From Paramacrobiotus metropolitanus (taxonomy: Eukaryota; Tardigrada; Eutardigrada; Parachela; Macrobiotidae): 64,000 nucleotides of DNA. The position numbers were made by a program, and so were the translations under genes. Each line of letters starts with the position of its first letter. The stretch's first letter is position 1. The notes beneath the pieces are model-generated. The model was not told the origin of the DNA. It saw nothing but the letters and a program-made list of their open reading frames with translations, and searched no databases. Positions 10,807 to 26,284 of the stretch are shown here, in pieces. Where the stretch lies: assembly GCF_019649055.1 (NCBI RefSeq), contig NW_026570228.1, positions 310,001-374,000 of the forward strand, written 5' to 3'.

Positions 10807-11409
10807 ATGCAGACTGTTGCCCTTCTTTTGATCGTCGCCTGCGCCAGCACCAACGCGCTGCGCTTCGCTCGTCAAGCACCTGCACCGGTTGCGGGCGTTC
10901 CGGCTTCGGTCCCCAGCGTACCGGCACCAAGCGCCCCGCTCCCCAATGTGCCGGCGCCTGCCGTTCCTGTCCCGGCTCCCGGCATTCCGGTTCCGAGCGC
11001 CCCTACTCCCAGTATTCCTGTTCCATCCCCGAGCGTCCCTGCGCCGGCTCCCAGTCTGCCAGTTCCTGCTCCGACTCTGCCGGTTGCTGCTCCGCCAACG
11101 GGTGCGGGTGCTACCTGCACCGCCGAACAGAAGGCGCTGTGTGGTAAGCTTTCTACTAATTTTTATGGCGTTTTAACCGCACCAGCCTCTAACATGGTTC
11201 GTATTACAGGTCAGGCGCAATGCCAGAATAATGGCAACACCAACACCCAAGTGCTACAGCAAGCAGGCAATCTGGGCGGAGGATCTCTCTTCAGCGGTAT
11301 TCCCGTGAACCTGCTGAACGGCGCCGGCTTTCAGATTCCCATCAACGCCAATGTCTGCCCTCCGGTCTCCGTCTGCAACGCCTGTGCCGCCGTCAGCATT
11401 CTGGGCTAG
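10807..11409 (+). CDS. Secreted Pro/Ala/Val-rich repeat protein, copy 2
   Basis: A 200-residue paralog of 7671-8267 with the same order: signal peptide (residues 1-17), proline/alanine/valine repeat (about 24-105), and a Cys/Gly/Asn-rich C-terminal part ending CNACAAVSILG. It is two residues longer only because the candidate micro-intron is 66 nt here (11144-11209, GTAAGC...TTACAG, with a TCTAAC branch-like motif) against 60 in copy 1. That segment diverges far more than the exonic flanks, as an intron would. Both copies stay in frame whether it is spliced or retained. AATAAA at 11667-11672. Secreted location is well supported; function unknown. Confidence 0.82.
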   Translation: MQTVALLLIVACASTNALRFARQAPAPVAGVPASVPSVPAPSAPLPNVPAPAVPVPAPGIPVPSAPTPSIPVPSPSVPAPAPSLPVPAPTLPVAAPPTGAGATCTAEQKALCGKLSTNFYGVLTAPASNMVRITGQAQCQNNGNTNTQVLQQAGNLGGGSLFSGIPVNLLNGAGFQIPINANVCPPVSVCNACAAVSILG

Positions 11410-11666
11410 AAGGCGGAAATGGTGGTGGGATCGTGCTAGTACAGATGCTTCAGTTAGGAAGATGCTTTGGAAGATCTTTTTTGCATATGTTATAATGTAT
11501 TTAATGCAGCTGCTATGGCTGAAATACCTTGCAGAGTGCGCGTCGTTTGGGTTTGCTTCATACAGTTGTGATTTATATGTAACATGCACCGCAGTCAAAG
11601 ACGGGCAAATCCCATTTAAGTTTCTTAAAATGATATCTTGTGGAATGATGGTGTGAATACAGTTTG

Positions 11667-11672
11667 AATAAA
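11667..11672 (+). terminator. Poly(A) signal AATAAA
   Basis: About 258 bp after the stop of copy 2; copy 1 has AATAAA at a comparable distance (8489-8494). Confidence 0.45.
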
Positions 11673-12563
11673 AAATTGGTTTGAATTCTTTCGCATTGGT
11701 CCAAACAAGATCCTAAATATCTGCAAACCGAATGTTCCACAAATGAATTGCACAATGGCTGTCTCCGCACATCAGAGATCCAAGTTATACGTACAAGACA
11801 ATCACAATATTATTATCCAAATCGGCATAACAGTCCTTAAAGTTGTTGCTGTTGTAACATCCCTCTCTGCCCCTATGTGCTCTGTACGTAAGTATACGCG
11901 AGCATCTGTATAATGCAGTCATATAAATTCTTTACATAAAGCGATATAATTGTAGAGCGTAACCTTCCACCGAATACGTTTATCCGACATCACGACTGCT
12001 TTGCGTAACGCCAGCCTAACCGCATACGTATAAATTTTTGTACCCGTAACGACAGCACGCATATGTACCGTGCACGTTCAGCAAAAGATCTTCGCCACCA
12101 ACCTTACAGTGTGATAGTGTATTAGTTCTTTCATAATTAATCGCTGTTGTAAGAATATTGATAATCGCAGCAACCGTGCAACTCACATGGCCGTTTGCGC
12201 TCTCTATTTAAAGTCTACAGCAAGGAAACCCGTTCTACACCGATGGCCTTTCTGGGAGTGGTTTTCCTTGGCTTCCGTTAATAATCTTAATTAACCTGAT
12301 AACTGGCGTTCCACGCACTGCCTTTGAGAATCCTTTGCAGATAGGTACGTCGCTAAAGCGTATACAACTAAGGCACCTGTCAATTTGTAAGGCTTCCCCT
12401 ACGCGCAGTATCCGGTAGCGTAATCACGCAAATTACTTATACGGAATAGGGATTTTCTTATTAATCCCAATGCGTAGTACTGGAAGCAAACTGCGAATCG
12501 GTCTGCAAATCATTCCGGTAGCTCCAGGCTGCTAAACTGTTTAATTTTTAGTAGACACTGGAA
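11673..12563. other. Intergenic region, nothing recognised
   Basis: AT-rich spacer upstream of the GPCR array. No supported feature. Confidence 0.5.
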
Positions 12564-12982
12564 ATGTTAAATGCTACTAACAAAATTTGGACTTCACCAA
12601 CTTTTAACGTTACTGTCAGCAGCACCATACCAGCGTGGATATTTTATGAAAAAGCACTGCAAATATGGTTTGTGGTATCCATGTCGCAAGCCTACGTTGG
12701 CACCTTTCTCTTCTTTCTGCTCTTTTGTGTCTTGGTCAAATTACGCGAATACAGGAAGGCCTCGGGAGTTTTGATAATCCATACGCTTGGTGTCGATGCC
12801 ACGATGGCCGCCATTCATTTCCCGGTGAATATCTTGACGATCTATCTCAATGGCCGCTATAACATACTTTCCCCGCAACAGTGTGCCGGTGTCAACTTTT
12901 TCATGATTATCACGAGCGCTGTGGCGTATTACAGCAACACTTGTTTGGCTATTAATCGGTTTGTCGCCATTGTTTTTCCTCA

Positions 12983-16207
<3,225 letters not shown>

Positions 16208-17163
16208 TATAAGAAATGGTCAACGAAAACGGTAATTACTGCAATGGTGCGTCAGCAAACAAATTCGGTTTTTCCTGCGTTAGTTTTTGGATAGCTCTGT
16301 CTACTATTACAAAGCTCCAAATTTGACTGTTTTGAATTTGTAACTTCAAATATTTTTGCAATTTGTTATTTAGTAATAAAACCTTTGTCGCATGATCTTA
16401 GAAGTTTTCAAACGGTTTTAAAAATTAAGCCTGCATAAAGCATAAACAATCGATATTTGCTAGTATAAATGTTAGACGAATCAATTTTAGATTGCTTCGG
16501 CATGGACTATGAGTCTGGCCGTGAACACACCCCTTCTGTTTAACGTCGGTGGTTCCTTCGGCATATCACAACCCTGGAAAAGCTGTGGCTTCCATGCCAG
16601 TCCAAACATTCTGAATTCCAGCTTTTTTCCCTGGCTAAGGTCACTGGCGGCGCACGTTCCGAATGCCATGCAGTTGATACTGTACATTAGTCTTCTTATT
16701 CACTCGGCGTGCTCAGCAAAAAATGGGACCCTGATCTTCGGAACGCGTGCAGTGGATAAGACTTTGCAACAGCGCTGCCACATGGCGATTGTACTGTTCA
16801 TTTTCTCGCTGTGGAATTTGATTTGCTATTATCCACTGGTGGTGCTGGCATCTTTTCAACTTCCGGCGTATAAAAATAATCCGATTCTGCAACTGTATGT
16901 GAGAAATTTCAGCCTTTCAGGATTTATGTTTTCGCCGGTAAGGTTACCAATTATTTAATAAATGTTGAACATAATTATATTGTTTTCTTTACAATTTACA
17001 GATAATATTTCTCGTCTGCAACGCGAGATACCGTCAAGAGTTGTTCGTTTTGTTAAGGTGTCCTTGCGTTGGGGAGAATCAGATAACTGATTGCTCATCC
17101 GGAGAAGACAAAAATCCCAAGAACGCTTTCACTCTCGTGAAAGTTCCCAGGAGTGCCGGTTGA

Positions 17164-18065
17164 CACTGCACGCCAGTTATGGAGAAAAGCTTTAGAACAA
17201 TGAGTGCATGACTGCTTTACAAGGCTAAAAAACGAACCGCATTCGACATTAAAAGGTTTAGAGAAATTACAGCAGCGCCATCAGCCATGTTCATAAAATG
17301 TTAATGGTTCCGGGAGGGGCATCGACGAAACCATTTGCCTACTCAAGCTCGTGACCCTTATTAACGAGATAAACTGCGTGATTAATAAGCCTTTCTTAAA
17401 CAGATCTTCGAACTGAGTATTACGTTTATTAGAATAATGCCCGGTTCTTGCGCACAGCTATACTGCGTTTCCGCTGGAGCTAATTAATCATGCTCTAGAA
17501 TTAGATTCCATCCAGTAAAGCGGACCGGAGAGAAGACAGGAAGTTCCTCTATATGTGCTTCCCATGAGGATCCACGTTGGTTTTACATTGGTTGGTTGGT
17601 TTTACATTTTCATTGTCCCTCCATGCCGTTGGTTTTACATTTTCATTGGTTTGTTTTACATTTTCATTGTTGGTTGGTTGGTTTTACATTTTCATTGTCC
17701 CTCCATGCAAACGATTTCCGTTTGCAGTGCTATGTTGAACGGTTAACCGTCACCGTTGTCAAAATACCTTGCATGACAAAAATAAATTCATGAAGTGCGA
17801 CTGCGAACCAACCGGCCCATTTTAAAATATCTTTGTCATCCACTGTAATCAGTCAAAACAGTATACTAGACACTAGATGAGGATGGATCATCAGGTGTAC
17901 ATACTGCAAGACTGCACTTCTATACACTATACAGTCTCACCTGTGAAGAACATGGTATGCCCAGTCCCACAGATTTTTTTTCTGTAATCACATACTTTTT
18001 AAACCGCACAGTAAATTTCACCGATTATGAAGGTGCCCATATTTTTGTGCGAAAAGTATTCTACT
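17164..18065. other. Spacer with a minisatellite
   Basis: Apart from the minisatellite at 17579-17709 nothing was recognised between the interrupted GPCR and the 3' end of the kelch gene. Confidence 0.5.
17579..17709 (+). repeat. Minisatellite of TTGGTTTTACATTTTCATTG units
   Basis: Four to five irregular copies of a unit of about 20 bp, with GGTT stutters between them. A longer form carrying GTCCCTCCATGC occurs twice (ending near 17626 and 17709). Noncoding. Confidence 0.8.
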
Positions 18066-20420
18066 TTATAAAACGTCCAACAGCTCCATGTGAAAACAAC
18101 AAGTCGTACAAAATGGATGAGCATACTGAGCAGCCGAATCGCACACGCTATCGTTCACCCAACGGCTGTTGTGCGCATCATAGCATTGGACAGTCTTGAC
18201 GGTTTCTCGATCCGCATTCAACTCATCTCCAAAGGTCAGCAGGTGATCTCCATAGGAAAACATCCCCAGAATTCGACGCTGATGTGCCGAAAGCGGCTGC
18301 ATTCGCTCCCAGAATCCGGAGCGCATATCCAGACGCTGGAGAGGAGCCGGATGTGCTGCGTACGCCAGGCCCCACGGACTGTTTTCGGACATGTACAGAA
18401 ACGGTCCGCAAAGAGCCGCTACGGGATTCGAGCGTGGCAAGATTGTCTTGGGACAGCGGCTGCAACTCCACTGTTCAGTGAGTGTGCTGAAGACGTTGAT
18501 TTTTGTATGGTTGGAAGTTATGCGGGTAATTTGGTTGCCGATCACCGTAAGACACCCAGCGACAAGGTCACTGCAAAAGTCGGTGGTGCAGTGCAACACA
18601 ACTTAAAAAAAAATTTTTAAACGATAATGCTTGTTATTAAACTGAACATTTAAGTTTTGTTTGTGATTGTAAAGCCTGTTTAAACCTTTTCAAATCTAGG
18701 ACGGTGCTCTTTTAGCTTAGCATGTCTTTGTGGTCGGTTGTTATGAACAGTTCCCCATGCAGTCGAGATCTTTCACTTGTTGCAATTCAATTTCATTCAG
18801 TTTATTAAAATCGGTTAAGAAAGGTGCGTGGAAATACTTTAGTACTCGTACAAGAGGAAAAACAAAACGACCAACAAGCACAGTACGTACCGGTTCCCCT
18901 CAAAATATGGCAGACCCCGAACATAGCCAGTTCGGAGATCATGTTTTAGGAACTGGCATTGCTTGTTGCATCCATACACACAATGGTCAATAAATACCGG
19001 CTGTTGAGCATCGAAATCTAGACAATTCAGCGTGGTAATGCGGCGGAAAGCTTTGGTACCTAGGTCCAACGCCACCGTACCGCAGGGCGGCAGACGTTGA
19101 TGCGCCGACGAAGAAACACTGGAAAGATTCGGCACCACTCTGTTGATACCGTTTTCCCACTTAATGCGATTCCCCTCGAAGATGCAACACGGACATTGTT
19201 CACTCCACCACTGAAAGATCAACTCCCTGCCAGTGCATGCAGCATACTTGCTCATCCGATGCGAACTGTTCGCTAGATCATCCGCATTCCACGGCCATTC
19301 GACCTTCCGGAGTTTCCTCCAGCGCGGATAGTATGCGTATAGCTGCGCACCGTTTGGGTTTGTTTGAATGTCTGATCCGCTCTGGTCCAATTGGGTGGGC
19401 ATATCGGTTACGTATATTATAACGACACGCTTCGGAAGTCGGTAATGTGGAGTTACTTACTTCAGTGAAAGCGCATTTGCCGAAAGGAAGAAACCCTGCG
19501 ATGCCGCTGCCCTTTATAATGACGATAGCAATAATGGGTCGTGCGATTTTCCTGTTAGGCTATCAAGATCTTCGACTAACTGATCCCAGTGTAATTTTGA
19601 TAATGTTGTGAACACGTCCACATTCCAACGCAAGCCTTTATCGAACTGGCACCACGAAATGATGAGCTGCAAAACATTTATTTTATTAATCTTTGATATC
19701 AGTTACTTATAAGCGTAGCAATCCTTAATTTGAGCGAAACTTCTTAAAAAAATGACGACATTAATGCTGATACTTGTATTCAACAACAAAAGTACATTTA
19801 GGTACAGTACATTAAAAGTAATGTCACGTAATAAAGCATTCACAGCATACCGTTGCACTTACGCTAAATATATCTTTTTCGTTTTGGGCCGTCAGACTTT
19901 CATGGGACAAGAACCATGAAAATTCATCCCTGCTGTATTCCAGAAAAGTCTCCGATGTACCGAGACTGTGCAGATCGCACTGAAATAATTCGGAGGCAGC
20001 GCGCCGGCCGAGTTTCGGCTGATCACAGGAGTTGGCCAACTTCCACAGATAACAGCAATTATCCCGATTAACTATCAACTCAAGACGTTCGGCGCATTTA
20101 CCGGCAATTTCCGCCAAGCCGAAGTGGTTAGCAGTTACCAACAGTTGAGCGAGCGGCACTCCCGTCTTATGCTCATCGAAGGGGTCTTCGCTGTTGAGCA
20201 AATTCTCTAGAAGCCGCTTCGCTGTACTCACGTCCACATCGACCGGAAGAATTAGACTGATGTCCTTTGGTTCCTTTTCCGTATAGCTTTCCTGACTGAA
20301 CAATAATCCAAAGTAATCAGGCGCAATTTGCATCAGCAAGCGATAATTTGTGCGAAGAACACATTGTCCGTTGATTACTAAATTTATCAGATGATGGTTG
20401 TCTTTCCCATCTCTCTCCAT
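18066..20420 (-). pseudogene. BTB-BACK-kelch protein gene with an apparent frameshift
   Basis: Exons on the minus strand: 20420-19863 (BTB about residues 10-115, then the start of BACK), 19666-19461 (rest of BACK), 19381-18891 and 18570-18066 (kelch-like repeats). Donors are GTAAGT, GTAAGT and GTACGT, and phases agree at exons 1/2 and 3/4. Exon 2 opens in frame (LIISWCQF) but hits a stop after LTGK...; a second frame with GSGIAGFLPFGKCAFTE continues to the donor and joins exon 3 in phase. The exon is 206 nt, one short of a multiple of three, so a 1-nt loss is the simplest explanation. Family role: BTB-kelch proteins are substrate adaptors for CUL3 ubiquitin ligases. Real pseudogene or sequence error is undecided. 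Confidence 0.7.
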
Positions 20421-21750
20421 AGCCTTTCCTTAAATGTTTCGAATATGCCACCGTACGATTAGTTTAAACAAAGATGGAAGTTATAGCAACACAATATCCA
20501 GTAAATTTCAAGAACGTTGAAGGTCCGTATGAAAACACAAAGATGGATCATATAACTATTACCGGTTAAACGATTCTTTCGATTCTGTACGCAGTAACGC
20601 AGCTATTGCATCAGTTTTCCTTTAACCTAATACATCGCTGACATCATAATACCGGGATAGGCTTAACCTTTGATACACAAACGTTTAATGAATGTTATCG
20701 CTTGGGGTTGAGCGGAATGTGTATATCGGTAGTGAACGGCGTGTTGGAACTTGGCCATAACTAGATCACAGTCATTATCGCTTTTTTTCAAAAGTGACGC
20801 AGCAATCGGCTTAAATTCCCTTTTTATAATTTTAGTCGGATAAAGATTCAGTTGTGGATAAACGATAATATTATACGGAAATTCTCTATCTGCATTGGTG
20901 AGTAAGCCACCCCACGATCGCGGGATGACGTCATAATTGTAAGTTGTAACTATATTTTCTGATTACATTCGATAAACAGTCATGAAACACACGATCGTTG
21001 AGTGGCTAGCTAACAACCAGCAAGTGCGTACGCAAAATAACTAAAAATAACTCAGAGTACTGCTCTGCAGTTTGCTTCAGTTTGAAAGCATGGTGCTCCA
21101 AATAATCACGTCGCTTTCCAAACCAACCTTCGACTTTGCAAATAGAGCTACTTTACCACAGCTGCATATTTACATCCTGCTATACGGTACATTAATTTAG
21201 AAAATATTAATAATTGTAACAGATCATGCAGTAATTGAATAACGAAGTTGAGAATGTAGTATCGTCTTCTTCATATTTGTTGCTTACCTCTGTGCTGTAA
21301 GTTTGTGGAGTTAAGAGAATCGTAAAACTTGTACTATATGGTTACAATGTTTAGTGGATATTAATTACCCTTTTTTTAATTGTCTCAATTTCGGGAAAGA
21401 AGGCATCAGAAATCTCCTGTTTCCCAGGTTCAGGGAAGATCCTTTGTGCTTGGCCTGGTGTGACAAGGGAATTCGCATAACCGGCAGGTATTCGTTGAAT
21501 TAATTCGTTCCTGTCATCTGCTTCCGACAGTGGTCTTCCACAAATTAGTCACAAGAATGGCGGCCCTTACCTTCTGACATTAGAAGTGGCACTTGTTTGA
21601 ACTGCCTCTCTTCTAACGCGACGGATACAGCAATATCCGCTCGACTGCGCCTTAACGGAAGCTTTTAAATGCACTGAATATAATCGTGTGAGGAGCTCAT
21701 TATTTTATATAAATATATGCAATTAAAGTTTCCCTTATATTTGATACAAA
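20421..21750. other. Intergenic region, nothing recognised
   Basis: 1.3 kb AT-rich spacer with no supported ORF, RNA gene or terminal repeat. Confidence 0.5.
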
Positions 21751-23221
21751 ATGTTTAATTACAGCAATGTTAGCATAATTTTCAATGTCACTAGCATCGC
21801 AAGTAACACTACCGTACCGGCTTGGATTGTGTACGAAGGAGCTTTGAAATTATGGTGTGCCGTATCACTATCGCAAGCGTATTTCGGGACATTCTTCTTT
21901 CTCTTACTCTTTTGGGTGCTGATGAAAATACGCGCCTATCGAACAGCTTCGGGAATTTTGATCCTGCATACTATTGGGGCAGATGCTACGATGGCCGCAG
22001 TACATTATCCTGTCAACATTTTAACCATATATTTGAATGGACGTTACAGTATGCTATCGGCCCAGCAGTGCGCCGGTGTGAATTTTATTCTGATTATCAC
22101 CAGCGCGGTTACGTTCTACAGCAATACATGCTTGGCAATTAATCGCTTTGTTGCTATCATTTTTCCGCGTCGGTATAGTAAATGGTCAGCCAAATGGGTC
22201 GTTTGTGCAATGGTAAAGATTTCTTATACGTAAAGGGATAAGGAAGACACTTCAAGACAGGTTAATCATCAACGTACGATAACTCCACATTAACATTGAT
22301 CCTTAACTATTTATTCGGCTATTACATTTGTCCGTTCAGTTTTTCTAATCAGTCTCCCTGAAAAAACTGAAAAAATATAAGATTAAACAACTGCTTACAT
22401 AAAAGTGAACGTTCTATAAAACACATTGGTATAAATAACAAACGATGTCATCCGCCATGAAATATTGATTTTAGATTGCTTCAGCATGGGTTCTCAGTTT
22501 GGCAATTAACATGCCGCTTCTGTTTAAAGTCGGCGGTTCGTTTGGCATTTCGCAACCATGGAGAAGTTGCGGATTTCATGCCAGCTCCAACGCCCACAAT
22601 TCCAGTTTTTTCCCTTGGCTGAGATCACTGGCTACGCATGTCCCGAACGCAGTACAAATGGTGCTGTATATTGTCATTCTTCTGCATTCTGCGTACTTTT
22701 CCAAAAAAGACCACTCTTCCCGGAATGCTATGGACAAAACGCTCCAAGAGCGTCGCCATACTGCCGTTGTTCTCTTCGCTTTCTCTTTATGGAATCTCGT
22801 CTGCTTTTACCCATTGGTGGTGTTGGCGTCCTTCCAGATGCCGACCTACCAAAAGAACCCCATTCTGCAGCTGTACGTGAGAAATCTTAGCCTATCGGGA
22901 TACATGTTGTCGCCGGTAAGAGATCCCATGTGTGGTAAAGGTCACTACATATTTTGCAGCTTGTTACTGTCTCGAAAAGTTGCATTACTGAATCTGCTAT
23001 AAAAAACTATCATATTGTTTTTCTTTCAGTTAATATTTTTAGCATGTAATGCGAGATATCGCAAAGTGTTGCTGAAGTTATTGAGACGGCCGTGCTTCAC
23101 GGAAAACCAGACTGCCGATTCCTGTGCCGCGGAAAGCAGAAGAGTTCGGAGTAGGAGGGCTCTCACACCCCGAACCACAAAAACCTTCTCGCAAGCAAAA
23201 ACCGATGGACTCAGTAAATAA
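21751..23221 (+). CDS. Three-exon GPCR, array member 2
   Basis: Exons 21751-22212, 22475-22915 and 23030-23221 give 364 residues with both introns phase 0. Exon 1 covers an N-glycosylated N-terminus and TM1-TM3, ending NRFVAII...CAM. Exon 2 opens at TM4 (IASAW) and carries KVGGSFGISQPWRSCGFH, whose Cys can pair with the Cys before TM3, then TM5 and TM6 (WNLVCFYP, CFYP in place of CWxP). TM7 spans the second intron as MLSP | LIFLACNARYR (NPxxY replaced). Closest paralog is the LINE-broken gene at 12564. The C-tail is Arg/Ser/Thr-rich. A divergent rhodopsin-class receptor; ligand unknown. Confidence 0.88.
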
Positions 23222-24649
23222 TATAGATCCATGTGAGTTTATAATGCTCTGTGCACAGCCTTTGTATTCCTATGCTGGGAAATATTTTTATCGAATTATT
23301 CTTTGCCGCAGTTTTACTGCAACTTTTAAAGAATGCATAATCACTGAAGGCTCTGTACTCGGTCGTGAACAATGCCAGTTGACAACCGGAAGTGACTGCT
23401 AACGCAGAAACTCTTGGAGAAGAAACGATTACTTCCTTCTTCGACTATCCATGAAAATTCTCGCCGTTCTTCGGAAATGAAGGAAGTGAGTGACAATGTG
23501 TCAGTCCAATGGTAGCAATAGTTTATCATAAAGTCTCATGATTTTCACTGAATCGCAATGACAGGCGTTGGATTGGGGCATCGTGTACTGAAAGCAAGAT
23601 AAACTTTCGGCCTGTAGGCACATTGCATTTTTTCATGATATCCTATTTCGAGTGCCACCTACTTTTTTTGGAATTTTTGGTTCTGTTGGGATGGTTTTAC
23701 TACAACGGCTTCCTAAATCATGACCTTCGTGTTTATTTGTAAAATTAGCCGCTGTTTGTAGACAGTGTGTTTATTTCGATAAGGCACTTCGTCAAGTCGC
23801 CCTCCACTGCCACGTGCCAGTGTGAACGTCTGGTTTCTTCCTTTAAACAGGGTGCATGTAAAATAATGGTACGTAAGGTATTATTTCGTGGAAGATAATA
23901 CATAATACATGGACAAAGTTAGTTAACGCACGCAGGAAACCTACTTGTACGCATAATGAACTTATACGATGGAAAATGTGCACGCGTATATTGATCGACT
24001 GGAAAATTCGCAGGAGCGTTTCGCTTTCACAAACTTCGAGTGATTGTGTTTAGGTATTCAACCGCAGTTGCTGACACAGAAACCAACACAAACAAATCGG
24101 TCCGTAAATGGTATCGCAGCTATCGCCACATGCAACACTTAACCGCATACCTAAGACAAGGCTGACACTTGTACAAAATCTCTGCTTATACTTGCGCAGT
24201 AGCTGCGTTAATTGTCGCTAATGGCGCGATAAATGCCATGGAGCACGTGCCGATGCAGAGCGATCATAAGGTAAAAACCGAGAACGAAATAACAAGAACT
24301 CCGCACACGGCGTTTCCGCCAGCATTAACCCAAGGGACGACCACTTGTTTCCGTCATGTGCACCGAAACGCGGCGGTTGCTCCCTTTTCCTTCGTCCTGA
24401 ATACGCATACCGCAAGTGAAAATTAATTTTGTCACAGGTGAGAAGATCACATCCGGTTGTTCGATATCCAGGCATAGGCTATTTGCTTTAAAATTCAACG
24501 ATGAGTATTCAAACAGCCGAAAGACAGAACCGAACGTGTTAATTTCTAATTTGCCAAAATATACAGTACCAATTGGCGCAGTTAATTGTCGCATTGGTTT
24601 ACTATTTCACTTGTAAACGCCATCATGGTCAAGTTCTCTTACAGAAGAA
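23222..24649. other. Intergenic region, nothing firm
   Basis: The only sizeable ORF (24169-24426) begins with TTG and lacks a domain. Not annotated. Confidence 0.5.
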
Positions 24650-26284
24650 ATGCTGAACACAACGATCAACAACTTCGCAATGGTAAATAACGCGAACAAT
24701 ATCAGCCGGAACAGCAGCACAGTGCCGGCATGGATAGTCCATAAATCGCAGCTGTCAATCTGGTTCGCCTTTTCTCTGTACGAAACATATTTGGGCAGTG
24801 TCCTGTTCCTAATATTTTTTACCGTGTTGTTTCACGTGAACGCTCATAAACGAGCCTCGGGTATTTTGATTATCCATACAGCTTTCTTGGACTTCACAAT
24901 GTGCACCGTTCACTGCCCGTTGAATATCCTTGTGGTGTACTATAACGGGCGCCGGACGTTCCTACCAGAGAAATACTGCATCTACGTTAACGGTCTGCTG
25001 TTGATCACGACGAACATTATTCATTATGCTAATGCTTGTCTGGCAGTCAATCGTTTTGTGGCAGTTGTTTCTCCACATCGGTACAAGGCGTGGACAACCA
25101 GGAAAGCAATTTTGTCCATGGTAAGCAAAAATATGTTTACCCGATATTTAGGCAAATTTGGGATTGAAATATTGCTACCATCCAAAATAGACAGCCTATG
25201 TACACTATCTAAAATCCTTCATACCTCGTGCACTGTAACGGCATGTTGTTTTACAAACCGGGCTTCAGGTACTGTACGTATTATAATTTAATAGCAACAT
25301 TAAATCGATAAAATAATTGGTTCTATTCCAGAATAAAATCTTTAATGATGATTTTATAATGAAGTTTAAAACATTAGTACTGCAGAAAGTTGGATAGGTC
25401 TCCATAAAAAAATTCAGAAAGAAAAGCAGGAACTCCGAATCACCGACTCCAAGAAATGTAAATTTAAACCGATCGGAATGCAGGAAAATCGAAGGATTTT
25501 ATTCAGTGCGAACACTGTGCCCTCGAGCAAGGTTGTCACTTTGTGCTTCAATCAGCCATCAAATTTTTTTAAAGGCATACGTGTTTTACATGCCACATGG
25601 GCAGAATTACTGGGATTGATTTGATTGGCTGATTCTGATTCTGGTTTAGCTTGGCTCAGCTTGGGCGCTTGGCATACTAGTCAATATCCCGGTACTCCTG
25701 GGAATCGGTGGGTCGTTCGGGCTATCAGGTACCTGGGGCAGCTGTGGTTTTCATGAGAATCCCCGTGATCCACACTGGAGTTACCACCCGGTGATGCGCG
25801 TGCTAGCAGTTTACGTACCCAACTCACTGCAGCTAACGCTGTATCTGTGGATGTTAATGCATTCCGCCTACACCGCATGGAAACGCTCGCCGCTTGCTCC
25901 CCGGAATGACATACTGGAGAAGAAACAGCTGCAACGGAGAAAATTTGCCTGTGTACTGCTGGGGTTCTCCCTATGGAGTTTTGCCTGCTACTACCCGATG
26001 GTCATCCTAGCGTCCTTCAATCTGCGCTCCTATCAAAACGATCCCATTGTACAGCTTTATGTCCGCAACTGCAGCGTGCTAGGTTTCGCAATGACGCCGG
26101 TAAGTGTGAGCAATTCTGTATATCCATTCAACCTGATTTATGAAACTGTTCTAAAGGGTTTGTGTTTCAGGTTGTATTCTTCGTACTCAGTGAAGAGTAC
26201 CGAAATGGTTTGGTGTCCCTCGTCAGACGTGTCCGAGGAATTGTAGAGAGAAAGGCACATAAAGGAAATAAGTCATTGGTCTAG
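24650..26284 (+). CDS. Three-exon GPCR, array member 3
   Basis: Exons 24650-25120, 25650-26099 and 26171-26284, both introns phase 0, 344 residues. N-terminus with several NxS/T sequons, then a conserved VPAWIVHKSQL segment before TM1. TM3 ends NRFVAVVSPHRYKAW. Exon 2 starts LGSAWALG (TM4) and carries GGSFGLSGTWGSCGFHENP in ECL2. TM6 has SFACYYPM and TM7 reads AMTP | VVFFVLSEEYR. Very similar to array member 4, so the two are a recent tandem pair. Class A features are partial (no DRY, no NPxxY), hence 'divergent'. Ligand unknown. Confidence 0.88.

Larger units (their letters stand above)
10301..11680 (+). repeat. Tandem gene duplication, copy 2
   Basis: Second copy of the promoter-plus-gene unit described for 7174-8500. 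The TATA box, AP-1-like sites, CDS and poly(A) signal are all retained. Confidence 0.8.

Noticed and set aside
24169-24426. 85-codon ORF with a signal-like start
   Set aside because: Begins with TTG and ends in unremarkable sequence; no paralog or splice support.
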